Assembly: GCF_000315625.1 (NCBI RefSeq)
Contig: NW_005434415.1
Coordinates: 8,137-41,530, forward strand
DNA length: 33,394 bases
From: Guillardia theta CCMP2712
Taxonomy: Eukaryota; Cryptophyceae; Pyrenomonadales; Geminigeraceae
Reading direction: 5' to 3'
The notes beneath the pieces are model-generated. The model had not been told where the DNA came from. It made no database searches and was given only the letters and a program-made list of their open reading frames with translations. The position numbers were made by a program, and so were the translations under genes. This document shows positions 13,195-25,400 of this stretch, piece after piece. The first letter of the stretch is position 1, and each line of letters opens with the position of its first letter.

Positions 13195-13407
13195 CTATAG
13201 CTGAACTGTTTCTCCCGTCGCTGTGATAATCAGCGCTTTGTTCAGAATGAGCTGGATGGATGCTTGCAGGCAGCGGAGTTGTTTTTCTCTTGACAGACTA
13301 CCATGAAATCCAGTTTCTTCATTGCAAAAATTCTTGTGCTCTTCCATCATCTCCGCATACACGACGGATTCGCTGCTCACCTTCTCTTCCTCGTCCGTGA
13401 CCATCAT
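13195..13407 (-). CDS. Possible terminal exon or small protein, 70 aa
   Basis: The frame has protein-like composition (AEMMEEHKNFCNEETGFHGS and EKQLRCLQASIQLILNKALI), unlike the low-complexity frames nearby. It reads as an amphipathic helical segment. Upstream of the ATG at 13407 I find no convincing exon. An internal GTGAGC near 13375 may be a donor, in which case the start is wrong. I cannot assign a family. It may be a remnant of a gene disrupted by the GC island that begins near 13690. Confidence 0.35.
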   Translation of the reverse strand: MMVTDEEEKVSSESVVYAEMMEEHKNFCNEETGFHGSLSREKQLRCLQASIQLILNKALIITATGETVQL

Positions 13408-13689
13408 CTCTCAACAAACGTTACCACTATTGTACCATGTTCTCAAATGCCCTCCCTTGCCTTCCAGTCTTCTAGGCGCTTTGTCCTGCGTTGAGTTCTG
13501 TTGTTTGCTTCCTCGCGTGCTCTTGTTAGCACGAGTTCTATGCTGATGACTACGTCCCCTCTGGTACGTGTGCAAGCACATGTACATGTGCAGGCTGAGG
13601 GGATGCTGACATCTGTGAAGGGGGCTCTGGTAAAAATGGAGCAAAATAAACACGAAAATATTTCTTTTCGAACAGATTGCCGTTGGATA

Positions 13690-14530
13690 GTGAGCTCGAT
13701 TAGCCAAACCGTTGCCTTCTTGCGGCAAGTGGCCGCAGTGGCGCAAAGGCGGCTTGTCAGTTTTCCGCCGGCCGCTGAGTCGGGGGCCGCCGGATCACAC
13801 CGTCGGCTGCCGGGCCGCGCGGCCCGGCGTCGGGCCTCAGGGCCTTGCCCGAGTACGGTCCGACACGCTGGCGGCCCGCGGCCCCGGGCGGTGCCACCGC
13901 CGGAGAGTCAATGTGACTCAGTGAACCGGGCGCCGGTCTCAGGAGCGACCCAACGCGGCGGGGGCCCGGCGTCACCGCCGTACTGTGGCACGGTCAGTGG
14001 CCCGGGCCGCCGACTCGGTCTCTGGGCCGAGGCTCCCACTGGTCCCGGCGGAGTCCGACCGGCGACTCTCATCCGTCACCGATCTGATCTCAGCCGCTCA
14101 CGGTTTGGCGGCCGCCCTTGCAACTTCAACGCCGGTGCAGGGCCAACTGTGAAAGTGAATGCCAGGCCGCTCAGCAACAGGGCGGCGCGGCCGGGTCACC
14201 GGGTGCGTCACCGTTCAACCGTTCACGGTTGGGCAACGGTTCACGGTTGCCAAATCCCCTTGAAGTTGCCAAGTTGACAGTGAACGGGCACGGCCCGGCG
14301 GTGTTGCCCGGCCGCGCGCCGCGGGTGGCCCGCCGGGCCGCGGGCGGCGCTGCTGATCGGATCGGCGGACTCGGTGACCGTACCCGGACCCGGCCGGCGG
14401 CGACCGGCCGGGCCGGACTCCCCGGACCGTTCTCCTGAGGCGCCGCTCCGCCGTCAGCTCAGCTCAGGGCCGGCAGCGACCGGCCGCCAACCGGCAGCGA
14501 CCGGCCGGCCCGGTGTTCGACACGACTGAT
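13690..14530. repeat. GC-rich island 2, non-coding
   Basis: It has the same vocabulary as 8.4-9.8 kb (CCGGCCGG, GGCCCGG, GTGAC, GACTC, and GTTCACGGTTGGGCAACGGT near 14220). The long frame 13501-14277 is Arg/Pro/Gly-rich and matches no protein I know. The island ends abruptly near 14530, where G-rich DNA starts. Confidence 0.5.
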
Positions 14531-14860
14531 GCGGGATAGAAAATGGGGGTGGGTGGGTAAAGAGGTGGAAATGTGGATCGATGTGGGTGGGGGTACTCGG
14601 AGGTGGAGGATATGACCCTTTCAAACATTTACTCGATCTGAATTGAGGATTTCAATTTGTATCAATATCAGGTTGCAAGATATTTCTTTGGCGGTAGGGT
14701 GATGTCTTCCAGGTAGGGGTGGGGGTAGTACAATCACTCTGTGAAGAGGGTAGTCGTGATATTACGTAGTAGCGCCTGAATGGTGGGGTACTGGAGGGGA
14801 AAGAGAGGGGGTAGTGAAAGGAGGGTGGTTAGAGGCGTAAGGCGACAGCGCGGAACATGC
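14530..14860. repeat. G-rich dispersed repeat zone, third copy
   Basis: Words include GGGGGTGGGTGGG (14543), GCGGTAGGGTGATG (14692) and AGGTAGGGGTGGGGGTAGTA (14711). A short AT-rich segment (14625-14690) holds CAAACATTTACTCGATCTG. Its reverse complement resembles CAGTCGAGTAAGTTTGATTC near 8327, at the edge of the other G-rich/GC-island pair. 14860-15506 shows no gene; its last part is the SDHB promoter region. Confidence 0.4.
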
Positions 14861-15506
14861 TGGAATGAAGGGACAGAGGACAAAGAGTAGGAGGAGGAAG
14901 GGGATGGGGAGGAGGAGGAACAGCAGCAGCATGGAGTTTTTCCTGAGACTGATGTCAATCAAGGGAGATAGAGACCGAGAGGATGGGAGAAAGGTAGCAT
15001 GCAGCATGCAGGGAGCGATGATAAGCAGTTAGTACGTGCTGGAAAAGGGGGAGGCTATGTGGAAGAAGAGAGGACTATACACTGATTGCTCATGACGAGA
15101 TGTGAAAGCGTGAATATTAGATCTTTTGGAAGTCTCTTTGAGATACTTCGATTTCTAGTGCGTTCGTTTTCATTTGCAGAACAAGGATGAAAATTGTTGG
15201 TTCGACTATGATAATCAGGCATCAGAAGGCTTGGAAATTTCATTGGCGGAAGAACTCTCATGCATCAGGGTCGATGACTGACATACAAGTACAAGTAGTA
15301 GTAGTCTTTGGTTTTCTCTGCCCACTGATGACAGTTAAATCCACGGACGAACAGAAAATTTGAAATACTGATATCTGCAACAATCTTGTGCGCTTCCGAC
15401 CTATTTGTCGTGATGTTGTTGGTAGCCATCGATAAAAATCTCCTGACATAACTTGACATACTATTGTTTCCTTCTCGCTTAATTTGTTGATGACAATGCT
15501 TGGCAG

Positions 15507-17313
15507 ATGCAAAGACTTTGCAAGAGCCTTGTTACCAGGGCTCCATCAGTCACCAAGGCTGTTGTAGGAGCCCAGGCTTCCTCCTTCCACTCCTCTGCCT
15601 CGCTCTCCCTCAAGCTCCAGCCGGAGGCCAACGTTGAGGTAACTGCTCGCTACCTCTCCTGTCCTGCCAGTGTTGTTTGTGCACCTTGAAGGGATGTGTC
15701 GAGAATGGAATGTTGTTAACGGACCACTTGCAGGGCAAGCGCATCAAGTACTTCCAGATCTACCGCTGGGATCCTGATCAGAGCAGGTCGGATCTGTGTA
15801 GGGTCTTGCTGCTGGTTGACTTGGTGGAGCAGCCGCCCCACCATGGCGACGTACCCGATCAATCTGTCGGAGTGTGGTCCCATGGTGCTCAGTGTGCCCT
15901 TGCCGCCATGGCGCTAAGTTTCGCACAGGTTCTGGATGCTCTTCTCAAGATCAAGAACGAGCAGGACTCTACCTTGACCTTCCGTAGATCTTGCCGCGAG
16001 GTGAAGCGAGCATGACCAAGTCTTGGAGCTGACGGGTAGCCATAGGGGATCTGCGGCTCCTGTGCGATGAACATTGATGGATCCAACACTCTTGCGTAAG
16101 AGTTACAAGGGACATGAGGGGGAGAGTTTGAACCCATGGGCGCAGCTGCCTTGCACGAATCGACACCTCCTCCTCCAAAACGAAGATCTATCCTCTCCCT
16201 CACATGTATCTTTCACCTGGCGAGCAGCAGGCGGCATGCAGCTGACGTTGTCTTCAGGTATGTCGTCAAGGACCTGGTCCCCGACATGACCAACTTCTAC
16301 GCTCAAGTAAGAGCGTCGAGATCCCCGGAGGATGGTCGACCGCTGATGAGGTTGGCAGTACAAGACCATCGAGCCCTGGCTTCAGAAGGAGGGCAACGTG
16401 AGCGATCTTTTGGTTACACGTGGAGCCTGAAGTATTTGCAGGAAGGAAAGATCAAGGACGACAATGGCAACTTCAAGGTCGAGGAGAACGTTGGTAGATG
16501 CCCAAGGTCTCAACACCGTTCGCTTGCAGGAGAACTACATGAGCAAGAAGGACCGCGATGTGCTTGATGGAATGTGAGCTCGACTCTTCCCCCCTCTTCC
16601 TTCCCCTTCTTATTCATCAAAGCAGCTCCTCCTTATCCCCCCCTTCCCATACTCACCCGCCCCCCCCCTCCCCCCCCCCCCACCCTTATTACCTTCCTTT
16701 CTTTCATCCCCGTCCCCCGCTTCCTCTCGTCACGTTCGCTGGCAGGTATGAGTGCATCCTGTGCGCTTGCTGCAGCACTTCCTGCCCTTCCTACTGGTGG
16801 AACTCCGAGAAGTACCTCGGCCCGGCTGTTCTCATGCAGGTCAGGAGCATGTCCATGTCAGTTGAGGACATAATGGATCTTGTCAGGCCTACCGTTGGAT
16901 CTGCGACTCTCGTGATCAGAACACCAAGAAGCGCATGGAGATGCTTGACGATACGTGAGCAACAACCCTCCTCGTCTCTTTTCCTTTCTCCCTCCCCTCC
17001 CTCTCCCTCCCCTTCCGACCTTCCTCATTCCCTCCTCTCTTCCCATTCGCTCAGCTTTTTGAGTTCCCCAATGTCTTCCCTGCTCCTCCTCTTTCCGTCC
17101 CGATTCTCAGCGCACTTCTCTCGCCTCCTGCACTTCTCAATCGGCACAGGTACAAGCTCTACCGTTGCCACACCATCATGAACTGCACCAAGACTTGTCC
17201 CAAGAGTCTCAACCCTGGGCTCGCCATCGCCAGGCTCAAGAGGGTACGGGAACAGGCGCGATTCTGTTTGAAAGTCTCTGACCTGCTACTGCCAGAAACT
17301 TGTGACTGGATGA
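15507..17313 (+). CDS. SDHB: Succinate dehydrogenase iron-sulfur subunit, mitochondrial (complex II), 290 aa
   Basis: SDHB carries electrons from the flavoprotein to ubiquinone in the inner mitochondrial membrane. Exons: 15507-15638, 15734-15786, 15833-15884, 15929-16000, 16046-16095, 16146-16205, 16258-16306, 16359-16397, 16442-16489, 16530-16573, 16746-16839, 16887-16954, 17150-17243, 17296-17313. Phases agree throughout. Residues 1-40 ([20 protein letters not shown]) are basic and hydroxylated, like a matrix-targeting peptide. The [2Fe-2S] cysteines are in [15 protein letters not shown] and the following LAC. The [4Fe-4S] site is [17 protein letters not shown], and the [3Fe-4S] site is [18 protein letters not shown]. 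The last tiny exon (ending KLVTG) is my best reading. Without that splice the frame runs on to 17399 with unlikely sequence. The intron after [15 protein letters not shown] uses GTTGGT as donor. Confidence 0.97.
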
Positions 17314-17432
17314 AGTTTCTAGCGTTGGAGATATCAGATGTAAACGTAGGACGAACTGAAGTCGTCGGAGCAGTAAATTTACAAATAACAAATAATTAAG
17401 ATGGTGTAGCTAGTGTATTAGGTTCCAGCAAG

Positions 17433-17981
17433 TTATCTGAGGGATCGGGCAGGAAGGTGGAACTGCTTCTTGGCGACGTTGTCTTGCTTCTTCTTCTGCA
17501 CGTTCTCCTGAAGCAAAAATTTCAGACAGGTTCAACTAAAGTCGTCGGATATCAGACCTCGCTAGCGTTGTAGTCAGCCTGGATCTGTATCGATCGCAGC
17601 GGCTCTCTCGACAGGGAGCTCAGCACGTTGCGATGAGCTGGGATTGGCATCCCAGTAGCCTAGCAAAATCCAGTCAGATCACAACAACAGTTGGCACATC
17701 ACATCTTACAGGGTTGATGTTCTCTTTGTCGTTCATCACAACTCCCATTCTCGCATTCTCCTCCCTTGCTGGGTTGAAGTTCTCATCTGAGCAACGGCAT
17801 TCAGCTACATATCAACATGTTCATCTGCCTGACCTCTCCTGTTGTCCTCCCCGCCGTTGCCTGACGCAGTCTCCATCCTCCCTTGACCGACGGCGAACTC
17901 CATGGCTGGCTGCACGTTGAGCTTCACGGGGTGGCTCTCCTTGCTCGTCATGACGTTGGGGTTGGTGTAGTGAAACTCCAT
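17433..17981 (-). CDS. Unrecognised small soluble protein, about 133 aa
   Basis: Four exons join in phase on the minus strand: 17986-17834 (ATG at 17981), 17786-17710, 17659-17558 and 17507-17433. The protein opens MEFHYTNPNVMTSKESHPVK and has a Gly/Asn-rich patch. It then reads NFNPAREENARMGVVMNDKE and ATGMPIPAHRNVLSSL, and ends in a Lys-rich helix (ENVQKKKQDNVAKKQFHLP). I see no membrane segment. The NP-x-TG style turn motifs between short helices resemble small structural proteins of algal flagella, but this is only an impression. Exon 1 begins five bases before the ATG at an acceptor (TTTGCAG), so an upstream exon or non-coding leader exon is possible. The gene is convergent with SDHB, 119 bp apart. 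Confidence 0.62.
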
Positions 17982-19465
17982 GACTCCTGCAAAGGTTTCG
18001 TGTGAGTGAAGATGAACAAAGTGGAAGATTTGCAAGCGTAGTGACATTTCAGTTGCAGAAGAAAAAGTGTAATGGACAGATGGTGATCGAGGGAGAGATC
18101 AGTGCGGGCAAGAAAGAAATTTTTGTAATGTACGTAAAATGACAGAAGTAGAGTAGTCAGAGTGGTATAGCAGTGATACAAGGATGGAAGAGAAAGGAGA
18201 GACATAAATGCGAGGAAAGAAGGCTATAGCCAGGATGCCGAGAAAAGAAGCATGAATGCGCGGAGATGGGAACGAGCAGGGAATGAGTCGACGTGTGATG
18301 AGTGAAGGTCAACCTTCAAAAAGGAAAACAAGGCAAAGAGCATGAATGATAGATGGCAGAAAAACTTGGCGGAAAGCACACGATTCAGATAGACAGGCAC
18401 ATGAGTGGGTGAAATGAGAATAGGAGAAAGATGGGGTTATATGTAGAACATCTAGGGGACAAAGTAAAGCAGGGATGGGAGGAGCAAGGGAGGGAGGGAG
18501 GGAGGGAGGGAAGAAAGTCAGAGTGGGAAGGAGGGAGAGGAGGAGGAGGGAGGGAGGGAGGGCGAGGAAAGCCAGAGGGAGACCAGGGTGGGTGGTCGGA
18601 TGGATGGGATGGGAGGGGAGGACGAGGATAGTGCCGGCAGGCGGGAGAGTTGGAGGGGCAGGAGGGCGGGAGGGGGAGGTTTCGAAAATCAAAAACTCAA
18701 TAATTATTTAAACTCAATAAGTAAATTAATATATAGGTTCAATCATAAGACTAAAATAGCAGTAATTGGTACAAAGATTTTCATATCTGTACCAACATGG
18801 TAGAAAAGATATCTGTACATAACCTTGGTTTAAAATATTTAAATTAATTTATTTTGAAAATAAATAGTTTTTTTCATAGCTGAGACGCCGAACTTGATAC
18901 ATATTTCTGTATATGTATTTTATGAAAAACGTTTTAAGTTTGGTACGTGAAAACCCTGACTTCGGGGCCTCTATCGGGGAACAAGCGGAGGATGGGAGAG
19001 TGTGGTAGAGGTCAGTCCGACTAAGATCAGGACAGGAACACGACAGGAAAGGACATGACAGGGACAGAACAGAGACAGGGCAGGGCAGGGCAGGGCAGGG
19101 CAGGGCAGGGCAGGGCAGGGCAGGGCAGGGCAGGGCAGGGCAGGGCAGGGCAGGGCAGGGCAGGGCAGGGCAGGGCAGGACAGGACAGGGCAGGACAGGA
19201 CAGGACAGGACAGGACGACAACGCGGAAGGCAATAAAGGGAAAGGAGTAGTGTAGAGAAAGAGAAGAAAGAATTGCGGTCTATCTAGCAGCAAAGCCTCG
19301 TAGGTTTGGCAGGCCGGAAAGGAGAGAAGAGTGGAAAAGACACGCCCGCCTCACTTGTGCAGCTCTGACCACTTGCATGTAGTCTATTGGGAGCCCCAAG
19401 ATCCCCTATGAGAGCGCACGAGTAGAAATTCATGATGGCAGGATAGAAGTCATCAACTACCCGCC
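17982..19465. other. Region without a supported gene, low-complexity
   Basis: 18050-18400 is likely leader or promoter of the preceding minus-strand gene. 18470-18690 is purine-rich, with (GGGA)n at about 18486-18510. 18690-18950 is AT-rich. 19000-19260 is the CAGGG minisatellite and its flanks. Proline/serine frames on the minus strand come from composition. Confidence 0.5.
19072..19216. repeat. (CAGGG)n minisatellite
   Basis: About 21 near-perfect CAGGG units (19077-19180) grade into CAGGA units up to about 19216. Because five is not a multiple of three, all plus frames give the same 5-residue repeat. Confidence 0.95.
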
Positions 19466-22400
19466 ATGACCCAACACGCTGAGCTGGTCCTTCCCCTCCA
19501 CTGTTCAGTCAAGCTGCTCAGGACCTCGTGGCTGGCGACCAGCTCAGTGGTGGCAGCGTTCTACTTCGAGCAGTATGACTGTGCTGCATCATGGTCATGC
19601 ATGCAAGCCAACTGAGCTTATGCACCAGGTGCTGTCCTAGCGCTCGCAGTCCTCCTCACCTCCATCAACTACTGGCGACGACCGACGTTCGGATACCGCA
19701 GGAGGCAATATCCTTCCTACACTTGCATCCCCTCCCATCTCCCCCCCCCCGCCCTCGCCCTCCTCCTTTCCAAACCTCCAATAGAGAAGTTGTCACCATT
19801 TGAACAACACTTGGCTCCATGCTCCCTGGGTACATAACCCACGTCATAACCATGTCATGGTGGTCTCAGCTTCTACCTTCTTGTTTCCTCCTTTCCTCCC
19901 TTCTGCTCTCCCTCTCTCCCCCTCAGCTTTCCCGGCCATAGTTTGTGCTCCATTGATGTTGTGGAACAGAATCGACATGGTCTGCACAATCTTCAGCTTG
20001 TCATATCAGTTATTGTAAGCTCAGATTTGATCCGCTCCCTCCGTCTCTCACTCTCCCGCTCCCTCCTATCCCTCCATCCCCAGTTTCTCCTCCCTTCCCC
20101 TCTCCTTCTCCCGCCTGTCTCCCCATCTCCCATCTCTCCTCCCTCCCTCCCTCCTCTTGTTCCTCTTTCCTTTGAACTCATAACCCTCATGCTAGTTTTC
20201 GGTCGCCCGAATTGCTTCCATCTCACCGCAGCTTCTTCATTCCCTACCTCGCGTCCCTCTTGCTCGGCGTTTTCTGCTACCTCAAGGCGAGAAGGTGAGA
20301 ATAAGTCAGGTCCATCGTCCCTCACCTCACAGACGTTTGTTCTTCCCACCTCTGTCCTGACTGTCCATTTTCCCTTCCTCTCCATATGAACTTAGCCGTC
20401 CTCCTCCTCCACTCCATCCGGACCACCCACAGCTATTCCCCCCCTCGCCAGCCCCAACCTCCTCTGCCAATGAACTTTTTGGATATATCAATCCTATGAC
20501 GAGCACTATTGCCAACAATGATATAGATGAAACAACAGGATACTTACTTTTTACTTATGGAGGTTCATTAAAAGTGCTTTGAAGGACATAGCTATTAGCT
20601 AGGCTTAATAATCCACCGGTAACATTGAAATCGCTTGATACTGAGCTTATAAAATTTGATGGAACAGATATGATATCAAGCTGACCGCTAGCATTGACCG
20701 ATAAATTATTTGTATTAACTGATTTGATAAACTGGTCTGAGCTTGTAAATGGTGTAAATGATAAAGCTAATTGATTACCTGTAACAGTAAAAGAAGAATT
20801 GACAGATTGGATAAATTGATTTGCTGATGTAAATGGTGTAAATGATAAAGCTAATTGATTGCCTGTAACAGTAAAGGAGGAATTAACCGATTGTATATAT
20901 TGACTTGATGATATTAAAGGTGTGAAGCTTAGACTTAATTGATTGCCTGTAACGCTAAAGTAAGATGAATTGACCGATTGTATATATTGACTTGATGATG
21001 TAAAGGGTGTAAATGATAAAGCTAATTGATTGCCTGTGACAGTAAAAGATGAATTGACCGACTGGATAAATTGATTCGCTGATGTAAAGGGTGTGAATGA
21101 TAAAGCTAATTGATTGCCTGTAACAGTAAAGGAGGAATTGACAGATTGGATAAATTGATTTGCTGATGTAAATGGTGCGGATGCTAATTCTAAATATCCA
21201 AGTGTAACCGTGAAGTCAGCACTTGCAGAGCTTATAAAAGGTAATTCTTGAATCTTGCTAAAAATTAGCTCTCCATTTGTAACGGTAAAGTCTCCACTTC
21301 TTACACTCCTTATGAATTGACTTCCACTTGTTAAATAATCATTAGCTGTTAGATAGGATTGAACATCTGTGTCAGAGTATCCAGCGGGTATATCAATATT
21401 TTGAATGAATGTATATAAAACATTTGATTCATCCTTAATCTGATTAAATAATATGTTGCTTTCTGTAAGTGTATGAGCATATAAAACATTTGATTCATCC
21501 TTCAAATCTGTTAATGTAATATAATTATTAGCCGTTAAATAGGCCTGTGTGTCTGTGTCATCATATCCAGCAGGGATGACAATGTTATCAATCTTATTAT
21601 CGATTTGCGCGTTGGTGTAAGGCTTTGCGAAACTCTGAACTGTTAATGTTCCTTGCCCTGAATATCCTATTATATCTTTTGCTTCTGATTGTGATAAGGT
21701 CTTGTTGTATATCCTCAAATCTTGAAGATATCCGATAAATTCCCCAATCCGTATATTTTGAGTTGTATTTATTAAGCTCGTTGTTGTCCCTGTCAGTGTC
21801 TGAGCTATTCCATCAATATATAAATAAGCAGTTGTTCCATTATTTACAAAGCAATAATGCTTGAAGCTTGTTGATGTGGCATATCCATTTGTTAGCGTTG
21901 ATATGTTGGTCTCATTGTTAAATGTAAATTGTAGATTGTTGCCATTCCTTTTAATGTAAATGAAATTATCAATTGTTGAAAATATAAAATCATCGGCTGG
22001 GTTTGATTTTAAAGCTGTTATCTTTAGAAAGAAGCTTATTGTTAATCCTGTTTGAGCTGATGATATTAAAGGCAACTGTGCCGATGTCTCGCGTCTTCTG
22101 TCTGGTGTATCATCTATGCTTTGAAGAGAATAATAAAGCTTATAATATTCAGAGTTTGAAAATGTGAAATCATTAAAGTCATATGTGCGATTATATTTTA
22201 TTATCACAACTCCAGACCCTCCAGCTCCTCCGGCTATTGACCCATTACTACTGTATGACCCGCCACCTCCTCCACCTGTTCCGCTTTGTCCTGCCTGAGC
22301 TGTGCCACTATTGAGAGTTGTGCCGCTCGCATTTCCTCCGCCTCCAAGACCTCCATTGTTGCTGCTATTTCCTCCACCACCTCCACCACCATAATATGCT

Positions 22401-25400
22401 AGCGTTCCTGTTATATCAACTTGACGACCATTTCCACCTTGTCCATTTGAAGCATTTGCTCCAGCACCACCCCCAGCACCTCCTCGATTGCTGCCACCAC
22501 TTACATAAAAACCAACTCCATTATTACCGCCTGCAACATATGTTGAACCATTCCAAAAAGTATTTCCTTGAGTAGCTGTTCCGCCTGATGTGCTATTAAA
22601 AGCAGCACCTCCACCAGAGCCTCCAGACCCACCACTTGAGCCATTGGAACCACCGCCGCCAAATCCTCCTCCTTTACCTACTAAACTTAAAGAATCAAAA
22701 GAAAGAGTGGAGTTATTTATATCTGTTATTTTACTGTCATAACCATTTCTATTCGCTGCTCCTCCATTTCCTACATAAATATAATAGGTACCAGCTGATA
22801 TTGTCTTATTGACCATATACAGCACACCACCAGCACCGCCACCGCCTGACTCATATCCAGCTCCTCCAGTTGCTGCGGTTCCACCACCACCACCGCCACC
22901 AACTATAAGAATGTCACATATCAAATCCATCTTAAATTCAACATTATATGTCGTTTGATTTCCTGAAATATGAACAAATTCAACATAATAATCAGATGTT
23001 GAGCCAGAAATTAAATATGAATTCGTTGAAGGTATAGTTATTGGGTCTGGTAAAAAGTAACCTTGTGGTGTAGTGTCTAGATGATAGGTAAAAATACTAT
23101 CATTAAAATTATTATTGAATTTATACCAAGCTATAAGGTCTGTTGTGTTTCCTGTATATGATAATGTAGGTGTCAATTTGCTTGTGCCTGCGGCCGAGTA
23201 CTGAAATTTATAAAGCTCAGGAGTGATCAAGACATTATCATATTGTTTATCTTCAAATATCAGAGATATAGATTTATTGAATAATGTCAATTGTAAAGCT
23301 GAATTGGTTGTATTATATGTATTGTTTGTGTATTCATCAAATAGATAAACATTATTGTTATCATCTACTAAGAACTGCGCAGGGTCAAAGTTATATGTTG
23401 TTCCTCCTGTGCTTGGCAATATAACGTTTTGAGTTGAAACGCTTGAATCGCCAAATCTCACAAGCTCATTATTTTGACTGTCTAATAAAACAATCTCAGG
23501 GCAGTTTGTGCCGGCTGGTCCTTGAGCTCCTGTTGCGCCTTGGGGTCCTGTTGCGCCTTGTGGTCCTGTTGCTCCTTGGGGTCCTTGTGGTCCTGTTGCT
23601 CCTGCTGGTATATTTATACTTGTTGAAGAAACATTCGCATCTCCGATTTGACCTAACAATGTTGAGCCATCAGAATTATAAAATTTTAGCTGTCCAGCAT
23701 TGACCCCAGCACTATATAGATTTATTGATTGAGTTGAAACATTAGGGTCTCCAATTTTACCTAACAAAGTTGTGCCATTAGAATTAAAAAATTTGAGCTC
23801 TCCAGCATTTATTCCATTTGTTCCACTGTCTCCTTTAGGTCCTGCCGCTGGTAAATTTATAGATGCTGATGAAACATTAGCATCTCCTATTTTCCCTAAC
23901 AATTCTGTACCATCAACATTATAGAATTTTAATTCTCCTGCGTTTGTTCCTCTTGGAACATTTATAGAAGCTGTAGAAACATTAGAATCACCTATTTTAG
24001 CAAGTTCAATGGTTCCATCATAGTTTTTGAAAATTATTTGACCCGCATTTTTTCCATTTGTTCCATTAGTTCCATTAGTTCCACTGTCTCCTTTATCTCC
24101 CTTTGGTCCTTGACTTCCAGTGCTTCCAGTATCTCCTTTATCCCCTTTATCACCTTTGATACCATCGGGTAGTGTTATATCTTGACTATTATAATTATTT
24201 AAAGTTATTGTCACATTTCCTGTTCTTGTATTCTTAAAATTTAGCTGAAATGTTTCAATTGTAGAAATATATCTTTGTTGTGCTTCATCATAATATATTT
24301 TAAATATTCCCTGTCTATCTGCTGAATCAAACAAATCTTTAATGTCTGTCTTAGCCGGCTCATTGTTGATGGTTAAGCTTCGTCTTATATTGTTATTTGT
24401 TGAAAGGCTTTGTTGTGTGCTCACTGTTTGATTATTTACAGTAATAAAAGAACCACCATATAAAATATTATCACATATCAAATGGTCTAAGTGAAGCCCT
24501 CCAGTTATCTTAGTTTTTACATTGTCAACATCACCATTATATAATTTAGAAACATCATCATCAGACCATACACCATTTGTAGCATTCATTACAATATTAC
24601 ATATCCCCCTATTAGCTGAATATCTCCCATCTTTTAGGATATAGTTTCTAATGTTATAATTATAAATGACAATTGGATGTAATTGATACCAATTCGCAGT
24701 CGGTGGCGTGATATCCATAGCCACCAAAACACCATTCAGATACACCTTAAATATATCTTTGGATATGCTGAAAGCGTAATGATTCCAATCGTAAAACAAT
24801 GTTTTATCATTCGAAAAATTATTGTTAATGATAACAGACCTCAAATTCTCAACCCTTTGTTGTAAATTATTAATATATACAATCTTGACCCGCAGCCCCA
24901 AAAATTTATCAGGCAAGGAATCATCATCTGAAATAATCCAGTAAAATTCAGTCCCATCATAAAAACCATCGTTGCCATTCTTATTTTCATATTTGATTTG
25001 AAAAAGCCTATATTCTTGTGTTCCGTTGTTTCTTGCCTCGTTCGTGTTGTCAAATCTCCACCAAAAAGAAAGGTTTATGTACTGAGAAAATAAAAGGTCA
25101 TTGACTATTAAATTTTTATTGCTTTGAAAGTTTAGCCTATAAGTTGATATGTTAAGTTTAAATGTATCTTCTATTGTGCCGTTAAATTCAATGTTGTTGT
25201 AAGATGTGCCCAATAAATTATTTATTGATAAACTAGTAGGCCCAATAAAAACATCTCCTTTTACTGGTGATAATGAAAGGGGATATGTTATGTTTAAATT
25301 ATTGTTGTTCAAAGCTAACTTATCCGAGAACGTTAAAGAATTATTGACAGTTAAATTATTTGTATTCACTGAGTTTTTTATTTCATTGTTGATAACATTA

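Noticed and set aside
13501-14277. 258-aa plus frame
   Set aside because: It spans ordinary DNA and GC island 2 with an abrupt change in composition and no recognisable domain.
19055-19293. Repetitive-peptide frames in the CAGGG minisatellite
   Set aside because: A simple pentanucleotide repeat gives open frames on both strands; no coding evidence.
20327-20518. Separate 63-aa minus-strand membrane protein
   Set aside because: It has no ATG start, is in frame with the fibre gene after its stop, and its second half is host intron DNA; treated as a possible fibre tail instead.
22318-22575. His/Leu-rich 85-aa plus frame and others inside the fibre gene
   Set aside because: Antisense shadows of the glycine-rich and collagen-like repeats.
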